DNA from: JBLHLB01 sp047618505
GTDB lineage: Bacteria > Planctomycetota > UBA1135 > GCA-002686595
Direction of reading: 5' to 3'
Length of the DNA: 64,000 nt
NCBI GenBank assembly: GCA_047618505.1
Contig: JBLHLB010000001.1
Span: 4,312 to 68,311 of the forward strand
Made by a program: the position numbers and the translations under genes. How positions within the stretch are numbered: position 1 is the first letter of the stretch; every line of letters begins with the position of its first letter. Shown one piece after another: positions 7,715 through 16,621 of the stretch. The notes beneath the pieces were generated by a model. The model saw nothing but the letters and a program-made list of their open reading frames with translations, made no database searches and was not told where the DNA came from.

Positions 7715-9436
7715 TTAGGAACGGCGTCGCTTTGAGGACAACCGGACACGCAGTTCGGACCACTCCGGAGCACGCAGCAAGATGCTTGCCAGGCCATAGG
7801 TGATCATCCCCGCGAGGCCCGCTACCGCCAACGCAATTGGTGAACGCTGGGCTTGCATTTCGTCGAGGTCGCCCACACGTACCATGAGGCCATGTGCGAA
7901 GTGGGCCGCAAGGCCACAGAGGCTCGCCGCCAAGAGCATGCGCCCGAGGCGTGGCAGCACCCCGCCAGATCCAGCCGGAAGGTGCAGTCGGCGGGTCAGT
8001 CCGAAGAGCAGGAACCCAAGGGTCAACCAACTTGTGATTGCTGTGGCCAGGGCCAGGCCTTCGACGTCCATGCCGACGAGCACCACAAGCACGATATTCA
8101 GGCACACGTTCACAAACAGCAGGACTGAGGCGATGCGAACCGGCGTCACCATGTCGCTGCAGGCATAGTAAGCGCGCCCGGCCAAGCCACTCGCCCCCGC
8201 CGGAATCAAGGCAATCCCCAGCATGCGTAGGGCAGCTGAAATGCGCGCAACACCGTCTGGGCCATAGTTGCCACGCAGAAACAGTGTTGCCGCAATCTGA
8301 TCCGAAAGCACCCAAAGCCCCACGGCGGCGGGCAATGCGAGGAATACGACCCCGAACTGTGCGCGGTCGTGCAGCAGGCGCAACTCGTCCTTGCGCCCGG
8401 TGTGTCCCAGGGCTTTGAGCGAGGGAAACACCGCGTTGGTCGTTGCGATCGCCACCAGGGCCAGGGGGAACTGCTGAATGCGGTTGGCGTAGTAGAGAGC
8501 GCTCGGTCCTCCGTCGCGCAAAAGCCCTTCCGCCATCAAGCCATCGACCATGACGTTGACCTGATAGACGGCGGCCCCCAAGGCCAAGGGAGCCGCAGTT
8601 CGTAGGACGCCCAGGGCATTGCCACCGGCTAGGAGACCCTTGGCGCCCAAGGTTTCCCCTGGCATTGCGCGCAGGAGTCCGTTGGAAAGGAGCGGGGGGA
8701 TGTGCACCGCAAGCTGCACCAGGCCGCCAAAGAGCACTCCCCAGGCCACCCAGCGTGCCATTTCCCACTGACGCTGCACGCCCGCATCGCCCTGGCCTCG
8801 ATCCCACGCATAGGCCACGCCGACGGCGACCAGGGTCACAATCCAAACGACGTTCATCAGGGCCGGCGCCAGGTTCGGTGCACCGTAGTGACCGCGCACC
8901 TGCAGGGCGCCGCCGCACACCGCCGCCAAGCACACAAAAAGAACGAAGGGCAAGAGACGCACCATCAGGTCTCGCACGGGCGCAGGGTCCGTGCCCAACC
9001 ACGGCCAATCCGTAAAGGGCATTCGGTCCGGCATGTACCAGGCCAGAAGCATCAACACCGCCGTCACCACCAGGAGAATCCATAGGGCTAAGCGCAGGGT
9101 CTCCTTAAAGAGCCTACGCCCCGCCGGATCACCACCATCGTGATCGGCCTCCGTCATAGAGGTCTGCAGCGAAGTGGAAAGCGCACCCTCCCCGAGCAAG
9201 CGGCGAAAGAGGTTCGGCACACGCCAAGCCGTGAAGAATGCGTCCGAGATCGCCGAGGCATCGCCGAAGAGACCGCCGGTCAGGACCTCGCGCACAAAGC
9301 CAAGGAGTCGTGACAGGAGCGTCAACCCAGCCACAAGGACTGTTCGCCCCATCAGCCCCTTATGGCGCGTGACGACATCGGGGGCGGCGCCTTCGCCAGC
9401 GCTCTGCTCCTGTTCCTCTTCGCCGTCCGCCGCCAT
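7715..9436 (-). CDS. murJ: Lipid II flippase MurJ (MviN family)
   Basis: MurJ flips undecaprenyl-linked peptidoglycan precursor to the outer face of the inner membrane. From ATG 9436 (a TTG 12 codons upstream is also in frame) the product is 573 aa with a short acidic N-terminus and about 14 hydrophobic helices. The family pattern is clear: TLLSRLLGFVREVLTGGLFG, SDAFFTAWRVPNLFRRLLGE and GALSTSLQ in TM1-2, and the segment with ALYYANRIQQFPLALVAIA in the middle. The C-terminal tail is Arg/Lys-rich. It is probably co-oriented with nrdJ but separated by about 300 bp, so likely separately transcribed. Confidence 0.93.
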   Translation of the reverse strand: MAADGEEEQEQSAGEGAAPDVVTRHKGLMGRTVLVAGLTLLSRLLGFVREVLTGGLFGDASAISDAFFTAWRVPNLFRRLLGEGALSTSLQTSMTEADHDGGDPAGRRLFKETLRLALWILLVVTAVLMLLAWYMPDRMPFTDWPWLGTDPAPVRDLMVRLLPFVLFVCLAAVCGGALQVRGHYGAPNLAPALMNVVWIVTLVAVGVAYAWDRGQGDAGVQRQWEMARWVAWGVLFGGLVQLAVHIPPLLSNGLLRAMPGETLGAKGLLAGGNALGVLRTAAPLALGAAVYQVNVMVDGLMAEGLLRDGGPSALYYANRIQQFPLALVAIATTNAVFPSLKALGHTGRKDELRLLHDRAQFGVVFLALPAAVGLWVLSDQIAATLFLRGNYGPDGVARISAALRMLGIALIPAGASGLAGRAYYACSDMVTPVRIASVLLFVNVCLNIVLVVLVGMDVEGLALATAITSWLTLGFLLFGLTRRLHLPAGSGGVLPRLGRMLLAASLCGLAAHFAHGLMVRVGDLDEMQAQRSPIALAVAGLAGMITYGLASILLRAPEWSELRVRLSSKRRRS

Positions 9437-9546
9437 ACCCCCAGGTATCTCACCCCCAGCGGGCTGCGCCAAGCTTCAGCTGCAATCCGTGGAGCCAAAC
9501 TCCCAATCAACCTAGAGAGGCCTCCCATGCCATCGCCCGGAGCTTC

Positions 9547-9571
9547 TCGATTCGAATTAAATAGGAATCGA
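9547..9571. promoter_or_regulatory. Inverted repeat in the murJ / DUF4234 divergent promoter region
   Basis: TCGATTC (9547-9553) and GAATCGA (9565-9571) form a perfect 7-bp dyad around the AT-rich spacer GAATTAAATAG. It lies between two divergent genes in an otherwise GC-rich stretch, as an operator or promoter would. No regulator can be assigned. Confidence 0.4.
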
Positions 9572-9641
9572 TCGGACGGGTACACTCCGCCGACCCCCAC
9601 TTCAGCTCAGCCACTGAGTAAGCCCCTCTAATTCCCTAACA

Positions 9642-10028
9642 ATGAACCGGAATCACCCCTATCCCTCCAGCGAAGGTGTTGTGCCCGTTGGAATGGGCGT
9701 TCTCTTGACCATCGTAACCTGCGGCATCTACGGCTTATTTTGGCGCTACAAGCAAATCCAAGTCGTCAACGCATGGCTCGGGGAAGAGCGCTTCAGCTTC
9801 GGTATGGTGATACTGCTGAGCATCGTAACCTGTGGTATCTACGCCATTTACTTCGACTACATCTTCTCCCAGAGCATCAACAACGTGCAGCACCATGAGG
9901 GTTTGATGGTCAACGAAAGCCTGCCGCTGATTTGCGTGCTCTTGAGTGTCATGGGCCTGGGCATTGTCTCTATTGCGATCCAACAGTCAGACATCAACGC
10001 CTTCTTTGGTGAAAGGGCCGACTATTAG
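9642..10028 (+). CDS. DUF4234-type small membrane protein
   Basis: 128 aa with three hydrophobic segments. The sequence repeats a module: VLLTIVTCGIYGLFWRYKQI near residue 22 and ILLSIVTCGIYAIYFDYIFS near 57. The 'TCGIY.l.W.y' pattern is typical of DUF4234 proteins, whose function is unknown. The following DUF2752 gene overlaps its end by 20 nt if the GTG at 10009 is used, which suggests a two-gene operon. Confidence 0.8.
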   Translation: MNRNHPYPSSEGVVPVGMGVLLTIVTCGIYGLFWRYKQIQVVNAWLGEERFSFGMVILLSIVTCGIYAIYFDYIFSQSINNVQHHEGLMVNESLPLICVLLSVMGLGIVSIAIQQSDINAFFGERADY

Positions 10029-10392
10029 CAACCGCCTTGTGGCGGGTCTGTTCCTCGGAGTGATTGCGCTGGTGGCGGTTTGGTCTGCCGCCAGCGGAGT
10101 CGCCGCCGAGGATGTGTCTCTGGTGCCTTGCTTGGTTCGCAAGGTCACTCACATGCCTTGCCCCGGCTGCGGAATCACGCGGGCGTCAGTCGCCCTCGTC
10201 CAGGGCGATCTACACACCGCCTGGCACTACCACCCCTTTGCCTTCCTTTTAATCCCCCTGGCGCTGGGGTTTCTGTTTGTACCGCGCCAGACACAGGCTG
10301 CCTGGGGAGCGATGTCGCGTCGAACACGCCGGGTGACGACGAGCCTGCTGCTGGCACTCTGCCTTGGACTTTGGGCTTCTCGTGTCTTTTAG
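10009..10392 (+). CDS. DUF2752-type small membrane protein
   Basis: About 127 aa from GTG 10009; an ATG at 9946 is also in frame but lies deep inside the preceding gene. Three hydrophobic helices flank the conserved motif MPCPGCGITRA, the hallmark of DUF2752. The CxxC pair and the Thr-Arg are present. The biochemical role of the family is unknown. It is often found with other small envelope proteins, here DUF4234. Confidence 0.85.
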   Translation: MKGPTISNRLVAGLFLGVIALVAVWSAASGVAAEDVSLVPCLVRKVTHMPCPGCGITRASVALVQGDLHTAWHYHPFAFLLIPLALGFLFVPRQTQAAWGAMSRRTRRVTTSLLLALCLGLWASRVF

Positions 10393-10439
10393 TGCAGTAA
10401 CGTTTCCTGGAGAGCAAAGACGAGACCGGAGCAGTTCCC

Positions 10440-10913
10440 ATGGGCCAAACCATCATCACGCAAATTATTCAGGCCCCGGTCGCTGTCGTTTGGGCCGCAG
10501 TATCCAACATCGAGGGCTTCCCAGGTGTCACCAGCGACATCATCAAAGTGGAGTACTTGAGTGAGACGAGATGCGGGGTGGGTACGCGCTTTCGCGAAAC
10601 GCGACTGATGGGCAAGCGCGAAACAACGTGCGAGTTAGCGGTCACCGAGTTTGTCCCCGAAGAACGCGTGCGCTTTGTCTCCGACAAAGGCGGAACGATT
10701 TGGGATACGGTCTACACCCTGACGCCGTCGAAGAATGACTCGACCGAGGTGAATTTGGCGATGGACGCCCGCGCCTACAGACTCTTGGCAAAGGTCTTTA
10801 ATCTCCTGATTGCAGGCCTGGTGCGGCGTGAAGTTGAGAAGGACCTGGGGCGAGTAAAGACTTACTGTGAGGCACAGGTACAAGCTCGTCACATCGGCCA
10901 CTCAGACCTCTGA
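10440..10913 (+). CDS. SRPBCC-fold (polyketide cyclase/START-like) protein
   Basis: 157 aa with the START-fold beginning TQIIQAPVAVVWAAVSNIEGFP ('apvevVw..l.d...') and the middle strand pattern VGTRFRETRLMGKRETTCELAV. The C-terminal helix ends in REVEKDLGRVKTYCEAQ. The fold forms a hydrophobic cavity, but the ligand cannot be predicted. No signal peptide, so it is probably cytoplasmic. This is one of three SRPBCC genes in the window (also 28508 and 39052). Confidence 0.8.
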   Translation: MGQTIITQIIQAPVAVVWAAVSNIEGFPGVTSDIIKVEYLSETRCGVGTRFRETRLMGKRETTCELAVTEFVPEERVRFVSDKGGTIWDTVYTLTPSKNDSTEVNLAMDARAYRLLAKVFNLLIAGLVRREVEKDLGRVKTYCEAQVQARHIGHSDL

Positions 10914-11131
10914 TCCCTTGGAGCGCGAAGTACCCTTCGCAAGGCTGCCCCGCGGGCAGTGGTGTCTTGGCAACCGGGGATGACGCCCCACAGTCTCCGT
11001 TAGTTCCACGGCCTGCCGTGGTCGAGCGTTGAACAACGCGCCGTGCAGTGGATGCCCTCGGCAAGCCATCCATTGACATCTTTTTAGGTCGACGCCCGTG
11101 AAACTACGGGGAATCAAGGGGAGCTACGGGA
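10914..11131 (+). other. Structured leader upstream of the Cys-type sulfatase
   Basis: Several short perfect hairpins are packed here: CTGCCC-CGC-GGGCAG (about 10946-10960), CCACGGC-CT-GCCGTGG (about 11007-11022) and TGGATG with CATCCA (about 11048-11071). None is followed by a T-run. A TTGACA box follows at about 11073, without a convincing -10. The region may be a structured 5' UTR; no known riboswitch was recognised. Confidence 0.3.
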
Positions 11132-12571
11132 ATGAACTCCGACTGTTCCGGTTCTCCCAACCCAAGGACTACGATGGTTGCCATGCAAATCACGTCGGCC
11201 GCACTTCTTGTTCTTGGACTCCTCTCTTGCAGCACGGCGCCCTCTGATGGTGTCGAGCCTGCAGCCGGCAGCGATCGGCCAAACCTGCTGGTACTCGTCA
11301 CGGACGACCATCCCTTCGATGCCTTGGGCTTTGCAGGTCATCCAATCCTGCGAACGCCCCACATGGATGCGCTTGCGGCTAGGGGAGTCCACTTCACGCG
11401 TGCCTTTGTCACGACTCCTATTTGCGCGGCAAGCCGGGCCAGTATTCTGACTGGCCAGTACGAACGCTCCCACGGTTACACCTTCGGGCAGCCCGCCCTA
11501 GATGACGAGCTTGTACGTGAGAGCTATCCGCACCTGTTGCGAGGGGCGGGCTATCGCGTTGGATTCGTCGGCAAGCTGGGCGTAAAACTCGGGCCAGAGG
11601 CACGCGGGGAGATGTTCGATATGTTTGCACCTGGCACCTACCCGTACTTCCCGAAGAGCAAGGAGAATGACGAGACCCCGCCGCGCCATCTGACGGATCG
11701 AAACGTCGATCGGGCGATCTCGTTCCTGCGTGAATCGAGCGACCAACCCTTCTGTCTGTCACTCTCCTTCCAGGCGCCCCACGCAGAGGATGCCAACCCT
11801 GACCAATACGTGTGGCCGGCGAGTTTGGATACGCTCTACGAAGGAGATGCGATCCCCCCTGCGAACACTTCGGACCAGGCCTTCTTTGAGGCACTGCCAG
11901 AGTTTCTACAGGAGGGCCTCAATCGGGAGCGCTGGCATTGGCGCTTTGACACCCCTGAAAAGAGGGAGCGCATGGTGCGGGGCTACTACCGCATGTTGAG
12001 TGGAGTAGACGCGGGGATCGGGCGCATCTTGGCGACGATCGACGAGCTGGGCCTGGGCGAGAACACCGTGATTCTGTTGATGGGCGACAACGGCTATTTC
12101 CTTGGTGAACGCGGTTACGCGGGCAAATGGACGATGCACGATCGATCGACTCGCGTGCCCTTGATTGTGTGTGACCCGCGCTTGAATGATGACTTGCAGG
12201 GGAGGCAGGAGGATGCCCTGGCGGTGAATCTAGACATCGCTCCGACCCTGCTCGATCTAGCAGGTATCGAAGCCCCGATCGCCATGCAGGGACGATCTCT
12301 CTGGCCACTGCTCAGGGGGGAAGCGACCCCCTGGCGCGAGGAGGTCTTCACCGAGCACCTCTGGGACAACAAGCGCATTCCGCGCACCGAGGGACTACGC
12401 ACAGAGGACTGGAAATACATCCGCTACCTCGACCACCCCGAGTTCGAGGAACTCTACGATCTCTCCCTTGACCCCCACGAAGAGCGCAACCTAGCCCACG
12501 AAGGGGCCCAGGCGGAGCGTGTGCGTGAATTCCGGCGGCGCTGCACTCTGGCCGCTGCGCAGGCGGAATGA
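11132..12571 (+). CDS. Secreted/lipoprotein arylsulfatase-type sulfatase (Cys-type)
   Basis: This predicted sulfate-ester hydrolase acts on sulfated carbohydrate or aryl esters outside the cytoplasm. ATG 11132 has a good ribosome site (AAGGGGAG); ATGs at 11174 and 11183 are also possible and give a shorter lipoprotein signal ending LGLLSCS. Motifs: NLLVLVTDDHPFDALG for metal binding; TPICAASRASILTGQYERSH, with the formylglycine Cys in C-x-A-S-R; MGDNGYFLGERGYAGKWTMHD carrying the DN/HG-type second metal ligands and the Lys; and a C-terminal subdomain near EDWKYIRYLDHPEFEELYDL. It needs a maturation enzyme (FGE or anSME), not seen in the window. The likely substrate class is unknown. Confidence 0.92.
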   Translation: MNSDCSGSPNPRTTMVAMQITSAALLVLGLLSCSTAPSDGVEPAAGSDRPNLLVLVTDDHPFDALGFAGHPILRTPHMDALAARGVHFTRAFVTTPICAASRASILTGQYERSHGYTFGQPALDDELVRESYPHLLRGAGYRVGFVGKLGVKLGPEARGEMFDMFAPGTYPYFPKSKENDETPPRHLTDRNVDRAISFLRESSDQPFCLSLSFQAPHAEDANPDQYVWPASLDTLYEGDAIPPANTSDQAFFEALPEFLQEGLNRERWHWRFDTPEKRERMVRGYYRMLSGVDAGIGRILATIDELGLGENTVILLMGDNGYFLGERGYAGKWTMHDRSTRVPLIVCDPRLNDDLQGRQEDALAVNLDIAPTLLDLAGIEAPIAMQGRSLWPLLRGEATPWREEVFTEHLWDNKRIPRTEGLRTEDWKYIRYLDHPEFEELYDLSLDPHEERNLAHEGAQAERVREFRRRCTLAAAQAE

Positions 12572-12902
12572 AGGCGCTGCAATTGACTCTTTGAACAGAT
12601 GCCCAGCCTGACGAAGAATGGCCGCTGCTGCTGCTTTCCCTATCCGCATTGTCATATTCCAAGCGACATCACCGCAGGTCTTAGCTTCCCTTTGCACTCT
12701 CGCGCTTGCCGGCGGTGATCGCATACCCTGCTACACCGCCTCAGCCTTGTGCGCGTGCCAATCAAGAGCGGATAACCCTGGGGATTAGCGAGCTGTCGAG
12801 CAAATGCACGCGAACTAGTCGCTTGAGTCACAGTCGCTTATCGTGGGCATTTCGCGCGCACCTCACACCTCCTCCCCCTTGCCCCGTCCTTCGGATCTGC
12901 CT
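12572..12902. other. Gene-free stretch between sulfatase and SASA gene
   Basis: No supported gene. One hairpin pairs GGCGGTG (12711-12717) with CACCGCC (12734-12740) over a 16-nt loop and has no T-run. Short open frames here lack protein-like composition. Confidence 0.4.
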
Positions 12903-14561
12903 ATGAATTCCCTCGTTCTTCGCGGTCTCGCGTTCTCCATCGGCTTCCTACTTGTGAACGCCGGCCCCACCTGGGCTCAAGAGGACGACGAGACCCTGCA
13001 GGTCTTTATTTTCGCAGGCCAATCCAACATGGTTGGGTCCGATTCAAAGGTGGCTGATATCCAACGCTTCCCACCCTTTGCAGGACTGGAGAGCCCCCAG
13101 GAGGAGGTTCTGTTTTCCTACTGTATCGGCCGCGAAGACAAGCATCGATCAGAAGGCTGGGTGCCCCTCGCCCCGGTGGATGGGGTCGTCGGTCCGGAGC
13201 TCAGCTTCGCCCGCACGATTGCGCGCAACACAGAGGCTCCCATTGCCATCATCAAGGTTGCCGCCGGGGGTACGCACCTGGGCGGTGATTGGAATCCGGA
13301 TGAGCCCAGCGGTTTTGAGATGTACCCGCTTGCGCTGGATTTTGTTCGGTCGTCATTGGCCGCGCTTGAGGAGCGCGGGACCCCCTATCGCCTTGCTGGT
13401 TTCTTTTGGCATCAGGGCGAGAACGACATGTTCGATGAGGGCTACATGGCGAGCTATGGCGAAAACCTTGCGAACTTCGTCGCCTCTTGGCGCCGTGACC
13501 TGAAACAACCAGAGCTGCGCTTCTTCGTCGGAGAACTGTGCACGAAGACCATCTGGGGAATGGACCTGCGGCCGAGGATGTACGCAATCAGCGTTGGTCA
13601 GCTGACTGTGACCGACACGGATCCGCTCGCGGCGTACGTCCCCACATCCCACGTGGGAGTTGAGATCGGCGGAGGAGTGGGTTTGCACTACCACTACGGG
13701 ACCTTGGGTCAGCTGGAGCACGGAGTGTCCTATGCCGACGCGTACCTCGAGACGCTTGGTCTTTCGCGACGCAAGAGCCGTCCACTGGAAGCGTGGCCCT
13801 ATCCAGAAGGCAGCACCGTCAAGCTGTTCGTGCTTGCCGGGCATCGCAACATGGAGGGTGAGCGGGCCTTTGTTCAAGATCTCGCGATGCCCAGGGGGAA
13901 ATCTCCGTTGCTGCAGGACAACCCCCGCATCGCCTATCGGTACAGCATCGGTGGCGGGTACCGGACATCCGATGGATGGGAACCCATGGGACCGGCAGGG
14001 TTCTATGACACCTTTGGGCCCGAACTAAGTTTTGCCTCTACCCTTGAGCAAGAACTCGGGGGCGGATTCGCCGTGGCGAAGTACACCCACAGTGGTTCCC
14101 AAATCATCGACTGGACACCAGAGGGCAGCGAGGCGAAATCCCGCAACCTCTACCCGGACTTCGTGCAGTTCGTCCGTGAGTCGATGCAGCAAATTGCAGA
14201 TCGCGGGCACAAGGTTGAGCTGGCGGGCATCCTCTATCACCTTGGCGAGAACGATATGTCCTGGGGTCCCTTCCGATCGGGTGCCGCGGCACGCCTCCAG
14301 TCACTCGTGGAACAAAGTCGAAGGGACTTGGGTCTTCCCAAGCTGCCCTGGTTTGTCAGCCAACAACCCCCGACCGACGATGATGCGGTCAACAAGATCG
14401 ATGTCACTGCTCAGATCTCTGAGGTCGCGTCCGCGGACCCTTATCTAGTTCACATTCAGGCCTTTGATCTCCCACCGCAGGAGAAGAAGCTGGTTCTCGA
14501 TACGAAGGGTATCGTCGCCCTTGGTGAGCTCCTCGCTAGGAGCTGGCTGGATACTCAGTAG
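12903..14561 (+). CDS. Secreted protein with two sialate O-acetylesterase-like (SASA) domains, second domain lacking the Ser
   Basis: ATG 12903 opens a clear signal peptide ending GPTWAQ; an upstream in-frame ATG at 12843 would add 20 unneeded residues. The 552-aa product has two SGNH/SASA domains in tandem. Domain 1 (about 31-290) has FAGQSNMVG with nucleophile Ser41, and FFWHQGENDM with His170. Domain 2 (about 300-545) has VLAGHRNMEG, where Gln-Ser is replaced by His314-Arg315, although YHLGENDM with His446 is kept. Domain 1 should be an active carbohydrate O-acetylesterase. Domain 2 probably cannot form the acyl-enzyme and may bind ligand. The gene follows the sulfatase, which fits de-esterification of a decorated polysaccharide. 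Confidence 0.88.
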   Translation: MNSLVLRGLAFSIGFLLVNAGPTWAQEDDETLQVFIFAGQSNMVGSDSKVADIQRFPPFAGLESPQEEVLFSYCIGREDKHRSEGWVPLAPVDGVVGPELSFARTIARNTEAPIAIIKVAAGGTHLGGDWNPDEPSGFEMYPLALDFVRSSLAALEERGTPYRLAGFFWHQGENDMFDEGYMASYGENLANFVASWRRDLKQPELRFFVGELCTKTIWGMDLRPRMYAISVGQLTVTDTDPLAAYVPTSHVGVEIGGGVGLHYHYGTLGQLEHGVSYADAYLETLGLSRRKSRPLEAWPYPEGSTVKLFVLAGHRNMEGERAFVQDLAMPRGKSPLLQDNPRIAYRYSIGGGYRTSDGWEPMGPAGFYDTFGPELSFASTLEQELGGGFAVAKYTHSGSQIIDWTPEGSEAKSRNLYPDFVQFVRESMQQIADRGHKVELAGILYHLGENDMSWGPFRSGAAARLQSLVEQSRRDLGLPKLPWFVSQQPPTDDDAVNKIDVTAQISEVASADPYLVHIQAFDLPPQEKKLVLDTKGIVALGELLARSWLDTQ

Positions 14562-14926
14562 GAATCGCGGTCCCGCACTGGGCACCAAGCGCAACTCACG
14601 CGCGGAAGCAAAACCAAGCTCCAAGGGCAGGCCCGGTGTCGCCTGTGGAATTGGTGTACAGGAGAGAGAGCCCTCGTGATTCAGATCGAGCCACGAGCTG
14701 CGCCAATCCGCCTCCCCGTTTGACTCGACGGGGGGCCTCAGTCCCGGATCCAGATCTCAGCATTGCTCGAGTCATGGACGATGGAGAAGCCACGGCTGAG
14801 CGGGCGGTGCCACCACATCGTGGAGCAGTCCTCTGAGTCGAGCAAGACATGGCGCAGTGGCTCCTCGGAGAGTGTCTCTCCCCTAGCGCGCTGAGACTCG
14901 GTGAAATCACGGAGGGTTTCCCTGTC

Positions 14927-15172
14927 CTACCGAAAGAGGAGCACCTCCACTTGGAACGGAATCTCAATTAGCCCAACAACGGCCAGGCTGGTAAAGAGCA
15001 GCCGACGCCTTTGAGAACTCCGTTGCATGGAGAAGAAGAGGCCCCAAGCGAAGACTCCCAGTGCGAACGAGATCAGGTAGAGGTCTCTCCTGAACCTCGG
15101 CGATCTGCCAGAGTCCTCGTTCGCCAGCGGCTCGTCCCTTGCCGGAACGGGCGCCAGCAAGCGGGCCAACAC
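14927..15172 (-). CDS. Small hypothetical membrane protein, possibly truncated by an in-frame TAG
   Basis: Open frame with no ATG; GTG 15172 is the start giving least overlap, and a TTG at 15274 is also in frame. It has two hydrophobic stretches, LYLISFALGVFAWGLFF and LLFTSLAVVGLIEIPFQVEV. It ends at TAG (14929-14927), but the same frame continues without a stop for about 62 more codons to TGA at 14740-14738. That continuation is quite protein-like (EPLRHVLLDSEDCSTMWWH, GFSIVHDSSNAEIWIRD). The TAG is either a nonsense mutation, or the tail is a separate remnant. It lies directly after the 124-aa gene. Confidence 0.45.
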   Translation of the reverse strand: MLARLLAPVPARDEPLANEDSGRSPRFRRDLYLISFALGVFAWGLFFSMQRSSQRRRLLFTSLAVVGLIEIPFQVEVLLFR

Positions 15173-15209
15173 ACCGCCATCGAGGTTCTGAAGTCCGGGA
15201 GGTGCGGCG

Positions 15210-15584
15210 CTAGGAATCGGTCTCCAGAGTCCGAAGGTACTGCGAAAACAGAGCGGTATTCGACTGAACAACAACGACCGAGAAGCTGTTGTGGCTTGTC
15301 ACATACCCACCCATCCACAATGTCTCTCCGTCGGCAACAACCGAAAACGACCCCTCGCCGGTGTCCTCTACGCGGAAGTTGGTCGATTGCCCGGCCCGGA
15401 TCACAGCACTCCGGCTCTCCCCGGAAGGGAACGTCAGTTCGATCGATCTTGACTGGTCGACTGCGTTGACAACGTGAAACACGCCGCCGTCCATAAGGGC
15501 CTCATCGTAAATGCCCCGGGCACTCCAAAGCACTCCGCCGGCCAGGACCGCTGACAGGAGGCTCGCAATTAGGGTTCGCTTCAT
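15210..15584 (-). CDS. Small exported hypothetical protein
   Basis: 124 aa from ATG 15584, with an N-terminal signal or anchor (RTLIASLLSAVLAGGVLWSA) and a beta-rich remainder (SIELTFPSGESRSAVIRAG, GSFSVVADGETLWMGGYVTS). No family recognised. It probably forms an operon with the small membrane protein just downstream. Confidence 0.6.
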   Translation of the reverse strand: MKRTLIASLLSAVLAGGVLWSARGIYDEALMDGGVFHVVNAVDQSRSIELTFPSGESRSAVIRAGQSTNFRVEDTGEGSFSVVADGETLWMGGYVTSHNSFSVVVVQSNTALFSQYLRTLETDS

Positions 15585-15628
15585 TGCATGAGGTTATCAG
15601 GCGGAATGAGCCCTAGTGGTGTGCGGCG

Positions 15629-16534
15629 CTATTCGCGCTGCTCGGCCTTCTGCTGTATCTCTCGCCCCACCTCAATTAAGCGCGCGGGCCAGGCGAATGT
15701 GGGTGCACTGCTCGGATCGTATCCGCGCAGGTGTCCGGTCAGTCGCGTGGTCGGCTTGGTATAGGCCAACTCCGTCTTGCCGAAGACCTCCTCGCAGAGC
15801 GCAGCGAGCCTCGGGTCGTACTCGACCAGCTCGGCCCTGGTGTTCACGTGGTTGTGGTCGTGATCGTTCTCGCGATTGTCATCGAACCAGGACTGCACGC
15901 CTTCGGCGAAGTACTCGTGATGGTTGGTCGATGCGTACTTGCTTTTCCAAAGCCCCATGGCCATGGCTGCATCGAACGCGGCTTCCACGCGCGCGTCGAA
16001 GCTTGGATCTACATTGACCATGCCTCGCAGGTGAATGTTGTGGGCGAACTCGTGGATCAGGATGTTCTCCGCCACGTACGGATCGCCGGGGAAGGCCAGG
16101 ACGTTTTCCTCGGCACAGCTACAAACGGGGTCCGTCTCCGACCCACCGAGCCCACGGGCTCGTCGGTCCCAGTAATCCTTCGGCTTGAAGTTCGCGTATT
16201 CGGGGATGTCCGTCGTGAACTCTGCATGGCCCATGATGATCAGACGCGACCCACTGGCCACCATGGCCGCACGCACATCCGGCCGGCGCGCGAGCATCAT
16301 GTCGACGAGGTGGGCGGCCTCAAGCAACGCGTAGTCGTTCACGGCCGCCGACGACACGATTGGATAGCCATTCGCTTCGGTGTACTTCGCGTAGAACGGG
16401 TCGAGCCCGAGCGAAGCTGGCGGTGCCTGCACGTGCCGCTCAGAAGGGCCTGCACACCCTCCCAGCACGAGCAGGAGAATCCCGAGCGACCATTCACGGA
16501 TCGCCCGCGATCCAGTTCCGGCATGGTTCTTCAT
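15629..16534 (-). CDS. Lipoprotein with an HExxH zinc-peptidase-like domain
   Basis: From ATG 16534 the 301-aa product has a lipoprotein signal ending LLLVLGGCAGPS. A metallopeptidase-like core carries ILIHEFAHNIH (His161, Glu162, His165) and, about 50 residues later, NHHEYFAEGVQSWFDD, whose Glu fits a third zinc ligand. That arrangement resembles gluzincin/ATLF-like domains (toxin-related and planctomycete orphan proteins). The substrate is unknown. A Cys pair, PVCSCAEE, precedes the active site. It follows the CxxCH protein gene after a strong hairpin, so the two are probably separate units. Confidence 0.8.
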   Translation of the reverse strand: MKNHAGTGSRAIREWSLGILLLVLGGCAGPSERHVQAPPASLGLDPFYAKYTEANGYPIVSSAAVNDYALLEAAHLVDMMLARRPDVRAAMVASGSRLIIMGHAEFTTDIPEYANFKPKDYWDRRARGLGGSETDPVCSCAEENVLAFPGDPYVAENILIHEFAHNIHLRGMVNVDPSFDARVEAAFDAAMAMGLWKSKYASTNHHEYFAEGVQSWFDDNRENDHDHNHVNTRAELVEYDPRLAALCEEVFGKTELAYTKPTTRLTGHLRGYDPSSAPTFAWPARLIEVGREIQQKAEQRE

Positions 16535-16582
16535 GGAACGGATCCTAGGGGAAACCGGCGACCCAAGCGCATCTAGAAGTTC

Positions 16583-16615
16583 GGCCGACAATCCTCGTCT
16601 TCGGGATTGTCGGCC
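16583..16615 (-). terminator. Strong hairpin after the CxxCH protein gene, likely terminator
   Basis: A 12-bp perfect inverted repeat pairs GGCCGACAATCC (16583-16594) with GGATTGTCGGCC (16604-16615) over a 9-nt loop, directly after the stop at 16622. In the minus direction it is followed by GAACTTCT, a weak T tract. It may terminate, or block exonuclease decay. Confidence 0.6.
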
Positions 16616-16621
16616 GGACCT

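Noticed and set aside
7704..9083. 459-codon open frame on the minus strand in another frame of murJ
   Set aside because: It is the high-GC shadow of murJ, which is strongly conserved in its own frame.
11073..11110. TTGACA promoter before the sulfatase
   Set aside because: A -35-like box exists but no -10 at the right spacing.
14640..14740. tRNA-like sequence on the minus strand (GGATTGGCGCAGCTCGTGG)
   Set aside because: The D-arm resembles a tRNA but no anticodon stem or T-arm (GGTTC-like) follows. It is not accepted as a tRNA.
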